Shown here one piece after another: positions 39,017 to 49,145 of a stretch of DNA of 64,000 bases. A program made the translations under genes and the position numbers. Position 1 is the first letter of the stretch. Each line of letters starts with the position of its first letter. The stretch is from Halobacteriales archaeon SW_5_70_135 (lineage in GTDB: Archaea; Halobacteriota; Halobacteria; Halobacteriales; SW-7-71-33), in contig PXSK01000021.1 in NCBI GenBank assembly GCA_003022865.1, positions 62,678 through 126,677 of the forward strand, read 5' to 3'. The notes beneath the pieces are model-generated. The model was given only the letters and a program-made list of their open reading frames with translations, was not told where the DNA came from and did not search any database.

Positions 39017-40063
39017 GTGACAGAGGACGACGACGCCGAGAACGGGACCGGCGCGGAGGCGCGACGACCGGGCGACGGCCGGGAGCCGGCGACCTACTCC
39101 ACGCAGCGGTATCTCGCCGCGAAGCGCACCGTCGACGACCGCGCGCTCGACGAGGGGGTGCTCGACCGACTCGCCCGGTCGGTGCCGGACTCGCCGGCCG
39201 TGTTGGAGGTGGGCGCCGGCATCGGAACGATGGTCGAGCGCCTGCTCGACCGGGGTCTCCTCTCCGGAGCGGTGACCTACGTCGCGGTCGACCTGGACGC
39301 GGCGAGCGTCGCGGCCGCCCGGGAGCGCCTGCCGGAGCGGGCGCGGGCGGCCGGCTACGAGGTGCGCCGACCGGCGGACGACCCGGCGTCGTTCGTCTTC
39401 GAGCGCGACGGCGCGGCCGACGGTCCGGAGCGGCTGACGCTCACGCTACGGGTGGCCGACGCGGTGGCGGTCGCCGACGCGATAGCCGGGGCGAACGGGG
39501 ACCGGGTCGACCTCGACGACGGGACGACCCTGCCGGCGCCGGCGGCGGGGTTCGACCTGCTCGTAGGGGCGGCCTTCCTCGACCTCCTCTCGTGGCCGGC
39601 GGTCGAGACGCTCGTCGGTGCGGTCCGCCCGGGCGGGCACTGCTACTTCCCGATCACGTTCGACGGGACGACCACCTTCGCGCCGGCCGACGTGGTTGCC
39701 GCCGCCGGCTCGGACTGGAACGTCTCGCCGGCGACGACGGCCGTCGACGCCGGCGCGGGCGCGGGAGCGAGAGCGGGCGCAGGACACCGCGACCCGGTCC
39801 CCGGGACGGCACAGTACCCCGCGGACGAGGCGTACTTCCTCCATCACCTCGTCGAGCTGGTCCGGGGGGCGCTCTCGTCCGGGCCGGAGACGGCCGACGC
39901 CGGCGCCGAGCCGGACGGCGACGAGGGCGACGGCGAGGGCGAGTCGTCGGTCGACGCCGGGCGGGTGGAGCGGTGGGCGCGTCGCCGTCATGCGGCGGTC
40001 GCCCGCGGTGAGCTGCGCTACCTCACGCACCAGGTCGACGTGCTCGGTCGGCGCCGGGGGTGA
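39017..40063 (+). CDS. Class I SAM-dependent methyltransferase
   Basis: PAVLEVGAGIGTMVERLLDRGLL...YVAVDLDAASVAAARERL. Confidence 0.85.
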   Translation: MTEDDDAENGTGAEARRPGDGREPATYSTQRYLAAKRTVDDRALDEGVLDRLARSVPDSPAVLEVGAGIGTMVERLLDRGLLSGAVTYVAVDLDAASVAAARERLPERARAAGYEVRRPADDPASFVFERDGAADGPERLTLTLRVADAVAVADAIAGANGDRVDLDDGTTLPAPAAGFDLLVGAAFLDLLSWPAVETLVGAVRPGGHCYFPITFDGTTTFAPADVVAAAGSDWNVSPATTAVDAGAGAGARAGAGHRDPVPGTAQYPADEAYFLHHLVELVRGALSSGPETADAGAEPDGDEGDGEGESSVDAGRVERWARRRHAAVARGELRYLTHQVDVLGRRRG

Positions 40064-40104
40064 GCCACCGGAGCGTCTTTGTGCGGCACCGCTCTCGACG
40101 TGGT

Positions 40105-40932
40105 ATGGGCGTCGAGTACGTGTCCGTGCAGGGCGTCGAGGTGCCGGCACTCGGGCTGGGAACGTGGCGAGCGGACGGTCGGGAGGTCTACCGTGCCGTC
40201 TCGACGGCGCTCGAGGCCGGCTACCGACACATGGACACCGCGGAGGCGTACGACAACGAGGAGGAGGTCGGCGAGGCGATCGCCGACAGCCCGGTCGACC
40301 GCGACGAGGTGTGGGTGACGACGAAGGTGCTGCCGGCGACGAAGCTCGACTACCGGCGCACCCGCAAGGGGGCGGTCGCCTCGCTCGACCGCCTCGGTCT
40401 GGACTACGTCGACCTGGTGTTGCTGCACTGGCCCAACCCCGTCGCGTCGCTGGAGGGACAGCTCGCGGCGCTGAACGACCTCGCCGACAACGGGGCGATC
40501 GGCCATGTCGGCGTCAGCAACTTCGGTCGCCGGCGGCTCGCCCGCGCCCGCGAGCTCTCCGACCGGCCGGTGCTGACGGACCAGGTGCAGTTCCACCCGT
40601 TCAGGACTCAGCGTCCGATGCTGCGGTACTGCCAGGACAACGACGTGATGCTCACCGCGTACAGTCCGCTGGGCCACGGCGGCGTCGTCGGCGACGACCT
40701 CCTGGCGGAGGTCGGCGCCCGGTACGACAAGTCCGCCCCGCAGGTGGCGATCCGCTGGGCGCTGCAACACCGCAACGTCGCGGCCGTTCCGAAGTCGACC
40801 TCGCCGGAGCACATCCGCGCCAACGCCGCGGTGTTCGACTTCTCGCTGACCGAGGCCGAAATAGACCGCATCGCACGCGAGTCGCCGCTGCGGACCGGCG
40901 TCGCCTGGATGCGCGGCCGACTGGGCGTCTGA
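40105..40932 (+). CDS. Aldo/keto reductase
   Basis: LGLGTWRA, YRHMDTAEAYDNEEEVGEAI, VDLVLLHWPNP, HVGVSNFGRRRL, VPKSTSPEHI. Confidence 0.95.
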   Translation: MGVEYVSVQGVEVPALGLGTWRADGREVYRAVSTALEAGYRHMDTAEAYDNEEEVGEAIADSPVDRDEVWVTTKVLPATKLDYRRTRKGAVASLDRLGLDYVDLVLLHWPNPVASLEGQLAALNDLADNGAIGHVGVSNFGRRRLARARELSDRPVLTDQVQFHPFRTQRPMLRYCQDNDVMLTAYSPLGHGGVVGDDLLAEVGARYDKSAPQVAIRWALQHRNVAAVPKSTSPEHIRANAAVFDFSLTEAEIDRIARESPLRTGVAWMRGRLGV

Positions 40933-41132
40933 GCGGTGACCGGGAAGAGTGACGTCGCGGCGACCACGCGGGACGGTGAGACCGACGGGACGGGTCCTCG
41001 TGACGGACGAGTCGAAGAGCGCCGCGGCGACGGCGCTCGTCGGGTTGTCGGCGACCGGACTGCCGGCCGCCGTCGCCGGCGGGCGGTGCGGACGGTGCGT
41101 GACTACCGGATCGGGTGAGCGGACAGGGAGGG

Positions 41133-43106
41133 TCAGGCGGAGGCGGAGCCGGCCTGGCAGCGACGCATCGCATCGCGGACGGCCTGCTTGTCGCCCAGCA
41201 GCGTGAGCCGGTCGCCGCGCCGGAGGGTGAAGTCGGCGTCGGGAATGTGGTTGTCGCCGTTTCGCCCCACGAGGGCGACGAGGACGCCGGCGGGGATCTC
41301 CCGGTCGAACTCCCGTATCGTGAGTCCGATGAACTCGTCGGCGGTGAGGGCGGTCTCTTGGACGTCGCCGGCACGGCCGACCTCGGTCATCCAGTTCGAC
41401 AGCGTGGGTCGCTCGATCATGTTGTCGATGGCGGTGGCGGTAGCGAACGTCGAGGAGACCGTCTGCACGCCCAGGTCCTCGAAGGCGTCGACCTTGTCGG
41501 GGTCGTTGACGCGAGCGATCACCGTCTCGGGGGCGAACTCCGACTTCGCCAGCTGGGCGATGAGCAGGTTGGCGTCGTCGTCGCCGGTGGCGGCGGTGAC
41601 TATCTTCGAGTTGTCACCCCCGGCGGCCAGGAGGTCGTCCGTGTCGGTGCCGTCACCGACGTGGACGGTGAAGCCGTCGTTGCGGGCGCGCTCTACCACG
41701 GCCGTGTCCCGCTCGACGATGACGACGTTCTCGCCGCGGTCCTCCAGTCGCTTCGCCAGTGCTCGTCCGACGCTACCGCCGCCGATGATGATGACACGCA
41801 TGGGTATCACGTCCAGTAGTTCCGCTATCTGCCGCGCGAAGCCCCCTTCGAGGACGACCGTCACCAGGATGACCAGAAAGACGATGCCGACGAGCACGCC
41901 GCTGGGGTCGAGGTTCGGCGTCAACAGCCCACCCTGTATCGGGGCGACGTCGGCCGGGTCGAGTTCGAGAGCGAACAGCGTCGCCACGCTGGCCGGGATG
42001 ATACCGCGGGGGCCGACCAGACTGATGAACAGCTTCTCGCTCGTCGCGTACCGGTCGCCGATCGTCGAGAGGAACACGAGCAGGGGCCGCAGCACCAGGG
42101 CGGCGACGACCACGACGATCAGTCCGCCAGCGCCGAGTTCGGACAGCGACTGCAGGTCCAGAAGCGCCGCCAGCGTGATGAACACGAACGAGAGCACCAG
42201 CAGCGTGAGGTCGCCGTTGAACGCCTCGATCTGGTGGTCGAACGGCACGTCGAGGTTACCGAGGACGATCCCCGCCGTCGCCGCGGCGGCGACGCCGGCC
42301 TCGCTGGCGAGCTCCTGGGCCGCTCCGAAGGCCACGACCGCCCCCGCGAGCACGAGCAGCCGCGCGTTCTGCGGCGCCGACCCCGGCGAGAGGTCAATGT
42401 ACCGTAGCAGGTAGTACAGCACACCGGCGACGACGATGCCGACGAGGACGCCGATACCGAGCCGTTCGGCGAACAGCCGTGCCAGGTCGGCGACGGTCGG
42501 GCTCTCGAGCCGGATCGCCTCGAAGGCGACCACCGCCCCGATGGCGGCGGTCACGTCGTTGACGATACCTTCCGTCTCCAGGGCGGCGGCGACCCGGTCG
42601 CGGACGGGGACGACTTCGAGGACCGGCGTGACCACCGTCGGGCCGGTCGCGACCAGCAGGGCGCCGATCAGCAGGGAGAGCGGCCAGCCTGCGCCGAGCA
42701 CGAAGTGGACCGCCGCCGCGGTGCCGAGGAAGGCGATGACCGCCCCGACGGTGATCAGCCGCACCGTCTCCGACGGCGCCTCCCGCAGCTTCGAGACGCG
42801 CAGGTTGAACGCCCCCTCGAAGACGATGATGGCGACGCTGACCCCGACGATCGTGGCGATCGGCTCGCTACCGAACAGCTGGTCCGGCTTGAGCACGCCG
42901 ATCCCCGGTCCGAGCACGAGCCCGGCGGCGATCAGAAAGACCACGCTGGGCACCTGTAGCCGGTCGGCGAGCACCTGCGAGAGCACGCCGACGCCGATGA
43001 TCGTCGCCACGACGGTCAGCAGGCTCGCGCCGCCGCTCTCGCCGACCACCAGCGGCGCCGCTCCGGACACCGTCGACAGCGACCCGACGGTACTGGGGGG
43101 TATCAC
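41133..43106 (-). CDS. CPA1-type cation:proton antiporter with TrkA-N/TrkA-C domains
   Basis: 12-TM transporter with GPTVVTPVL and ETEGIVNDVTAAIG; C-terminal VIIIGGGSVGRALAKRLEDRGENVVIVERD. Confidence 0.92.
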   Translation of the reverse strand: MIPPSTVGSLSTVSGAAPLVVGESGGASLLTVVATIIGVGVLSQVLADRLQVPSVVFLIAAGLVLGPGIGVLKPDQLFGSEPIATIVGVSVAIIVFEGAFNLRVSKLREAPSETVRLITVGAVIAFLGTAAAVHFVLGAGWPLSLLIGALLVATGPTVVTPVLEVVPVRDRVAAALETEGIVNDVTAAIGAVVAFEAIRLESPTVADLARLFAERLGIGVLVGIVVAGVLYYLLRYIDLSPGSAPQNARLLVLAGAVVAFGAAQELASEAGVAAAATAGIVLGNLDVPFDHQIEAFNGDLTLLVLSFVFITLAALLDLQSLSELGAGGLIVVVVAALVLRPLLVFLSTIGDRYATSEKLFISLVGPRGIIPASVATLFALELDPADVAPIQGGLLTPNLDPSGVLVGIVFLVILVTVVLEGGFARQIAELLDVIPMRVIIIGGGSVGRALAKRLEDRGENVVIVERDTAVVERARNDGFTVHVGDGTDTDDLLAAGGDNSKIVTAATGDDDANLLIAQLAKSEFAPETVIARVNDPDKVDAFEDLGVQTVSSTFATATAIDNMIERPTLSNWMTEVGRAGDVQETALTADEFIGLTIREFDREIPAGVLVALVGRNGDNHIPDADFTLRRGDRLTLLGDKQAVRDAMRRCQAGSASA

Positions 43107-43207
43107 GGTCGGTCACCTCCGTCGCGTCGAGACAGCCGTCCGGCGGTCCCCATCGGGCGGCCGTATGTGGAGGGGGTACAAAAGCGTCCGCTTCCCGGTG
43201 TCGGCGG

Positions 43208-44107
43208 TCAGCCGTCCAGATACGACAGCACACCCCGGACGTTCATCGCCACCTCGCCGCGGGCCTTGTGCTCGCCCCACACCGCGGCGGTCTCCGGGTC
43301 GGCCGAGAGCCGCTCGACGGCGCCGTCGTCGCCGTGTTCCGCCCGGGCCGCCCGCACCGTCTCGACCCACGCTTCCAGTCGACGGGCGTACTCGTCGAGT
43401 CGGTCGGCGGCGGGCTGTGCGCCGAAGTGTGTGTAACAGAGCGTCGACCGGTCCAGCCCGCGCAGCGTCTCCACGTCGGCGAGTGCTCGCTCGAGGTCGA
43501 ACTGTGGCGGCGGCGTCGTCGGCTCCACGCGGTCGAGTGAGGGGACGTAGATGCCGGCGGCGTCGGCCGTGAAGACCGCGTCGTTCTCCGGATGGTCGAA
43601 GACGGCCTGATGGGGCGCGTGGCCCGGTGCCTCGTGGGCGACGAGCGTGTGGTCGCCGAGGTCGACCCGGTCGCCGTCGGCGACGGGACACAGTCGCTCC
43701 TCGGGGACCGACTCGGGCTCGGTGTAGTAGCGGGTCTGGTCGCCGACGGCGTCCTTCGTCCCCGCCCAGAGCCGCGAGGGGTCAACCAGGTGTCGAGCGC
43801 CGCGTTCGGGGACGACGACCTCGGCGTCGGGCAGTTCGTCGGCGAGAAAGCCGGCGCCGCCGGCGTGGTCGAGGTGGACGTGGGTGACGGCGACGACCGC
43901 GACGGCCGCGCGGTCGATGCCGACCGCGTCGAGCGCGTCGAGCACCCGGTCGTGGTGGGTGCCGATGCCGGTCTCGACGAGCGCGGGCCGCTCGGCGTCG
44001 AGCAGGTAGACACAGCCGTACTCGGCGGTGTCGTACATCCCGGTGTCCACGCGGTAGAGGTCCGTGCAGTCGCCGACCGTGACGGGATGAACCTCTCCGA
44101 CTGCCAT
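43208..44107 (-). CDS. MBL-fold metallohydrolase
   Basis: THVHLDHAGGAGFL, HEAPGHAPHQAVF, FTADAAG. Confidence 0.93.
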   Translation of the reverse strand: MAVGEVHPVTVGDCTDLYRVDTGMYDTAEYGCVYLLDAERPALVETGIGTHHDRVLDALDAVGIDRAAVAVVAVTHVHLDHAGGAGFLADELPDAEVVVPERGARHLVDPSRLWAGTKDAVGDQTRYYTEPESVPEERLCPVADGDRVDLGDHTLVAHEAPGHAPHQAVFDHPENDAVFTADAAGIYVPSLDRVEPTTPPPQFDLERALADVETLRGLDRSTLCYTHFGAQPAADRLDEYARRLEAWVETVRAARAEHGDDGAVERLSADPETAAVWGEHKARGEVAMNVRGVLSYLDG

Positions 44108-44289
44108 GCCGGCAGTCGCGCTCGCCGCCAGCATAAGTACGTCGCTGTCGTGACGGCCCCGGCGGGTCGGTGCCAGGCGTCGGTCCGGCGTTCGATCGAC
44201 CGTCGCACGCGCCGAGGACCACGGACTGGACACCGGCACGACGGACGGGAGTCGTAACCCCTAACAGCGCGACAGGCACACGGCCGTAC

Positions 44290-44832
44290 ATGAATCGACG
44301 GGAGTTACTCGCGAGCGCGTCCGGTGCGGGACTGCTCGCCGTGGCCGGCTGTACGCAGTCGAGCGACGGCGGCGACGGCAGCGGTGGCGACGGCGACGGC
44401 GAAGACGAGGACGGCACGACGGAGACCACACGGACGACCGAGAGCGCGACGGTCGGCGCCGCCGTCTCGCTCCGGGGGACCGCCTTCGACCCGCGGCGGG
44501 TCTCGGTCGAGCCCGGCGAGGCCGTCGAGTGGACCAGCGAGGAGAGCGTCGCCCACGACGTGACCGCCGGTCAGCTCACTGACGACGGCGAGAGCTGGGA
44601 CTACAGCGAGTCGCTCTCGGAGGGCGAGTCGACGACGTACACCTTCGAGAGTGAGGGCATCTACGAGTACTACTGCACCGTCCACGGCGTGACCTCGATG
44701 TGCGGTGCCGTCTTCGTCGGCGACGCCTCCCTGCCGGAGGGCGCACTCCCCTGCGAGTCCGACAGCGGCGGGAGCGGGGGCGACGGCGACGGCGGCGGGA
44801 GCGGGGGCGACGGCGACGACGGCTACTACTGA
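44290..44832 (+). CDS. Halocyanin/plastocyanin-like copper lipoprotein
   Basis: NRRELLASASGAGLLAVAGC; FDPRRVSVEPGEAVEWTSEESVAHDV...YEYYCTVHGVTSMCGAVFVG. Confidence 0.9.
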   Translation: MNRRELLASASGAGLLAVAGCTQSSDGGDGSGGDGDGEDEDGTTETTRTTESATVGAAVSLRGTAFDPRRVSVEPGEAVEWTSEESVAHDVTAGQLTDDGESWDYSESLSEGESTTYTFESEGIYEYYCTVHGVTSMCGAVFVGDASLPEGALPCESDSGGSGGDGDGGGSGGDGDDGYY

Positions 44833-44921
44833 TCGGGCGGTCCGCGGTCGGCGCTCGAATCGTGAGAGGCGGTGCCGAACGACCGACACGCTCTTTTTTT
44901 GGCCCGCGGAACCGTCAGGCG

Positions 44922-46301
44922 ATGATCGACCGTGACCTCCTGCGCGAGGAGCCGGGGGCGGTCCGTCGCGCCGTCGAGACGAAAGGCGTCGACGTGGATC
45001 TGGATCGCGTGATCGAGCTGGACGAGCAGTGGCGCGAACTGAAGGCCCGCGGCGACGACCTGCGCCACGAGCGCAACGAGGTCAGCGACCGCGTCGGCGA
45101 ACTCAAAGCCCAGGGCGAGGAGGGGGCGGCCGAGGCGGCCATCGAGCGTTCCCGCGAGCTGAAGGCCGAGCTGGAGACGGTCGAGGAGCGCGCCGAGGAC
45201 ATCGAGACGGAGCTGGAGGCGGCGATGCTGCGGGTCCCGAACGTCCCGAAGGAGGACGTCCCGGTCGGCGAGGACGAGGAGGACAACGTCGAGGTTCGCC
45301 GCGAGGGGTTCGAGGAGCTGCGCGAGTTGCCCGAGGAGGTCGTACCACACTACGACCTCGGCGAGGAGCTCGAGATCCTGGACTTCGAGCGCGGTGCGAA
45401 GGTCTCCGGCGGCGGCTTCCAGTTCGTGAAAGGCGACGGCGCCCGCCTGGAGATGGCGCTCGTGCAGTTCATGCTCGACGTCCACCGCGAGCAGGGCTAC
45501 CGCGACCTGCTGCCGCCGGTCCCGGTGCGCAGCGAGTCGATGGAGGGTACCGGCCAGTTCCCGAAGTTCGTCGACGACGCCTACCGGATCGGCGGCGACA
45601 ACGACGAGCCGTACGACGACGACGACCTCTGGCTGTTGCCGACCGCGGAGGTGCCCGTCACCAACATGTACCGCGACGAGATCCTGCTCGACGAGGACCT
45701 GCCGGTGAAGCGACAGGCGTTCTCACCGAACTTCCGCCGCGAGGCCGGCGAACACGGCACCGAGACGCGGGGGTACGTCCGCGTCCACCAGTTCGACAAA
45801 GTGGAACTGGTGAACTTCGTCCGCCCCGAGAGCTCGGCGGAGCGGCTGGAGGGTCTCCTCGACGAGGCGACGGCGGTGCTCGACCGCCTCGGTCTGCCGT
45901 ACCGGGTGTTACACATGTGTACCGGCGACATGGGGTTCACACAGGCCCGGAAGTACGACGTCGAAGTGTGGGCGCCCGCCGACGACATGTCGGGCGGTCC
46001 CGACGTCGGCGGCCGGTGGCTCGAAGTCTCGAGCGCCTCGAACTTCGAGGCGTTCCAGGCGCGCCGCGCCGGCCTGCGCTACCGACCGGAGCGTCACGAG
46101 AGCGCGGAGTACCTGCACACGCTGAACGCCTCCGGCGTCGCCCTGCCGCGAGTAATGGTCGCCGTCATGGAGTACTACCAGAACGGCGACGGCACCGTCA
46201 CCGTCCCCGAGGCCGTCCGCCCGTACATGGGCGGTCAGACGGTGATCGAGGGGCACGACCCCGTCGGCGAGTCCGCCGTCGGCGCGGGACGGCGGGAGTG
46301 A
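44922..46301 (+). CDS. serS: Serine--tRNA ligase
   Basis: MIDRDLLREEPGAVRRAVETKGVDVDLD, FRREAGEHGTETRGYVRVHQFDKVELV. Confidence 0.96.
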   Translation: MIDRDLLREEPGAVRRAVETKGVDVDLDRVIELDEQWRELKARGDDLRHERNEVSDRVGELKAQGEEGAAEAAIERSRELKAELETVEERAEDIETELEAAMLRVPNVPKEDVPVGEDEEDNVEVRREGFEELRELPEEVVPHYDLGEELEILDFERGAKVSGGGFQFVKGDGARLEMALVQFMLDVHREQGYRDLLPPVPVRSESMEGTGQFPKFVDDAYRIGGDNDEPYDDDDLWLLPTAEVPVTNMYRDEILLDEDLPVKRQAFSPNFRREAGEHGTETRGYVRVHQFDKVELVNFVRPESSAERLEGLLDEATAVLDRLGLPYRVLHMCTGDMGFTQARKYDVEVWAPADDMSGGPDVGGRWLEVSSASNFEAFQARRAGLRYRPERHESAEYLHTLNASGVALPRVMVAVMEYYQNGDGTVTVPEAVRPYMGGQTVIEGHDPVGESAVGAGRRE

Positions 46302-46450
46302 GATGGCCGCTCGATGTGGCTTGTCGCCCGTCGCCTGTGAACCCCAGTCGACGGGCCGTCGCGGGGGTCGGGGCGGGGCCGTGACCCACGAGTGGTTCAT
46401 GACCGCGCAACGCCCGACAGCGAGCGGACGTACGGGTCGGTGGTCGAGAC

Positions 46451-47541
46451 GTGTTCCGTCGTTCCCGGACGAGGTGGGCTCTCGTCCTCTGTTTGAACGC
46501 CCTCGGAGCGGCGGTCGCTCTATGGTACACGGCACGACACGTCGGACCGGCGACGCCGCTCGGGTATCTCACCGTCGTGTGGCCGTCGTCGTTCGTCTGT
46601 CCCGGTGCCGGCTACCTCCTGTGGTTCCGCGAGCATCCGTCGGCGGGGACGCTCTACCGCGGTGCCGCACAGGGAAGTCTCGCGCTCGCGGCCTTCGCGG
46701 CGGTCCTCGCCGGCGGGATCGTTGTCGGCCAGCACGTACGGGGATCCCCTTCCCCATGCCGAGTATCGTCGTCCTGCAGGCCGCCGTCGGCGGGAGTCTC
46801 CCCGGGCTGCTCGCGGGACACGTCCACGCCCAGCGACGCCTCGCACAGCGACGGGCGGTGGCCCGCGAACAGTGGCTGGAGGTGCTGTCGCGGGTGCTCA
46901 GAGACGACATGCGAGACAAACTCGGCGTCGCACTCGGGGCCGTCGAAACGCTCGACGCCGACGAGTCGGGCGAGACGTCCCGTCGCGTCGAGACGGCGAG
47001 AGAGGCGCTGCACGAGCTACAGTCGACCGCGAAGACGGCACGGGCGGCCGAGAAGACGACCGGCACCCGGCCGTTCGAGCAGGACTTCGAGAACGCCGTC
47101 CACGGGGCCGCTAAACGCGCCTGTGAAGAGTACGGGACGGCCGCCGTCTGTGACGGCGACGTGGTGCAGGTGTCGACCGACTTCGTGCCGGTCACGTCGA
47201 TCCCCGAACTCGACCTGGCGATACACTCCGTCGTCTCGAACGCCGTCGAGTACGGTGAACCACCCGTTGACGTGCGCGTGACGGCCGACGAGACGACCGG
47301 CGCCGGTGTGGTTCGCGTCCGCGACCACGGCGAGGGGATCCCGTCGGCCGAGCTGGAGCCGCTGCTACGGGGCGAGGAGACCGCACTCGGCCACACGAGC
47401 GGCGTCGGACTCTGGCTCACGCGGTGGGTCGCCGACCAGTCCGGCGGCGAACTCCGGTTCAGTCCCGACGACTCCCGGACCGTCGTCGACGTCCGACTCC
47501 CGCTGGCCGCGCGGACGCGCCCACCCGTCGCCGACGGCTGA
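46451..47541 (+). pseudogene. Membrane sensor histidine kinase-like ATPase split by a frameshift
   Basis: N-terminal 4TM-like sensor (WALVLCLNALGAAVALWYTARHVG...AGYLLWFREHPSAGTLYRGAAQGS) in frame 46451; PMPSIVVLQAAVGGSLPGLLAGHVHAQR...HATPase GEGIPSAELEPLLRGEET...GVGLWLTRWV in frame 46303; junction near C-run 46746-46749. Confidence 0.8.
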
Positions 47542-47664
47542 CCCACCACACGCCGCCCCCCGTCTCCCGGCTCCTCGGAGACGGCGACGAGGCAGTCGCC
47601 GGAGGACGCCCGCCGCCGGAGAGGCAGCGAAACGGCCGGACAGGAACGGGTGACCGGACGAGAG

Positions 47665-47745
47665 CGGGGGATCGGTGGAAAGTAGAGAATCGGTCGAGGG
47701 TAGGGAATCGGCCGAGAGTGAGGAATCGGCCGAGAGTGGAGGATT
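47665..47745. repeat. Tandem 18-bp repeats (TAGGGAATCGGCCGAGAG-like, about 3 good + 1 degenerate + 1 partial)
   Basis: Units at 47683-47700, 47701-47718, 47719-47736; adjacent units differ at 2-3 positions. Confidence 0.8.
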
Positions 47746-47766
47746 TTTACGCGCGCACGCACACGC

Positions 47767-48951
47767 GTGAGCATGAATCAGGACGGAGAGAGTCGGGACG
47801 GAGAGCGTGGCGCGGACGACGAGCAGTCGTCGCAGGTCGACGCGGTCACGGACGGCGTCGGGCGGGGCGAGACGGGGCGGACGAGTCGTCGCGGGTTCCT
47901 GGCGACGGCTGCCGCGACGGGGGCGCTCGCCCTGGCGGGCTGTGTCGGCGGGGGCGACGGCCCGCTGACGGTCTCGACGTGGAGCGGGACGAACCTCGGC
48001 GTGTTCCGCGAGACGATCAAGCCGCTGTACGAGGAAGAGACCGGTGACGAGATCGAGGTCGTCGGCAACTGGGAGAACATCCTCGGGCAGGTCCGGCAGT
48101 CGCCCGCGGACGACCCGCCGTTCGACCTGACCGTCGGCAGCGCCCGCGACCACTACCTCGGCAAGCAGGACGGCCTGTGGGAGTCGATCCGGTACGAGAA
48201 CGTTCCGAACGCCGATTCGATCAAGTCGACGCTGACGGCGAACATCGAGAGCGAGGACGGCGTGCCCGTCGCGTACGGCATCATGGGCTACGCCTACAAC
48301 GCCGACGCGATCGGCTTCGAGCCGGAGTCCTGGGGCGACCTCGTCACGAACGAGAACGCCGAGAACGTCGCGCTGCCGGGGGCGTACTTCCTCAACTCGG
48401 TGATCATGGCCGCCATCGTCGCCGACGAGGCGCCGATGGCCGAGGAGCTGTACGCCGAGGACGCCCGCGACGTCGACGCCATCTTCGAGACGATGGGCGA
48501 GATGCCGATCTCGAAGTTCTACAACGGCGCCGCGGACATGTGGACGGCCATCTCTCAGGGGATCGCCGACGCGGGCCAGTACTTCTTCGCGTACACGGTC
48601 GCGAAGGCCGCGGAGACCGAGGAGACGAACCTCGGAGTCAGCGTCCCGGAGCGGACCGTCGGCTACGTCGACCACTACCAGGTCGCCCGCGGCACCGGCA
48701 ACCGCACCCAGGCCGAGGAGTTCATCGACTTCCTGCTGCGCGAGGACGTCCAGACGACGTACGCGGAGGCGTTCAACCTCGGGATGGCGAACGAGAACGC
48801 CACCCACCCGGAGCGGACCAGGGCCGAACTCCCGATCGCGAACGACGACCTCGAGGAGAACGTCGTCTTCAAGCAGTACGACCGGATCGCGGAGGCGGCG
48901 CCCAACCTCAACGAGCGGTTCAAGCAGTTCCAGACCGAATACCAGTCCTGA
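47767..48951 (+). CDS. ABC transporter extracellular solute-binding lipoprotein (spermidine/putrescine- or thiamine-type)
   Basis: TSRRGFLATAAATGALALAGC; TVSTWSGTNLGVFRETIKPLYEEETGDEIEVV. Confidence 0.92.
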   Translation: MSMNQDGESRDGERGADDEQSSQVDAVTDGVGRGETGRTSRRGFLATAAATGALALAGCVGGGDGPLTVSTWSGTNLGVFRETIKPLYEEETGDEIEVVGNWENILGQVRQSPADDPPFDLTVGSARDHYLGKQDGLWESIRYENVPNADSIKSTLTANIESEDGVPVAYGIMGYAYNADAIGFEPESWGDLVTNENAENVALPGAYFLNSVIMAAIVADEAPMAEELYAEDARDVDAIFETMGEMPISKFYNGAADMWTAISQGIADAGQYFFAYTVAKAAETEETNLGVSVPERTVGYVDHYQVARGTGNRTQAEEFIDFLLREDVQTTYAEAFNLGMANENATHPERTRAELPIANDDLEENVVFKQYDRIAEAAPNLNERFKQFQTEYQS

Positions 48952-49145
48952 CCGGCGGTCGACGAGTTCGATCCGATCCGACCCGACCCGACACGACATG
49001 ACATGACACCGACACCGACGACACGACTACGACTCGCACGCGCGCCCTCGGTCCGTGACGCCCGCTCGGAGACGGCCGCCGGGCGCTCGCAGACGACGGC
49101 CCGCCGGCGACGGCCGTGCGGCACGACCGACACAGGGGTGGCGGC

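Noticed and set aside
40949-41130. Small ORF TDESKSAAATALVGLSATGLPAAVAGG between AKR and antiporter as a gene
   Set aside because: Runs into the convergent antiporter 3' end and lacks a supported family; too little evidence.
44764-44825. GGSGGDGD repeats at the halocyanin C-terminus as a special domain
   Set aside because: Ordinary low-complexity acidic/Gly tail typical of haloarchaeal secreted proteins.
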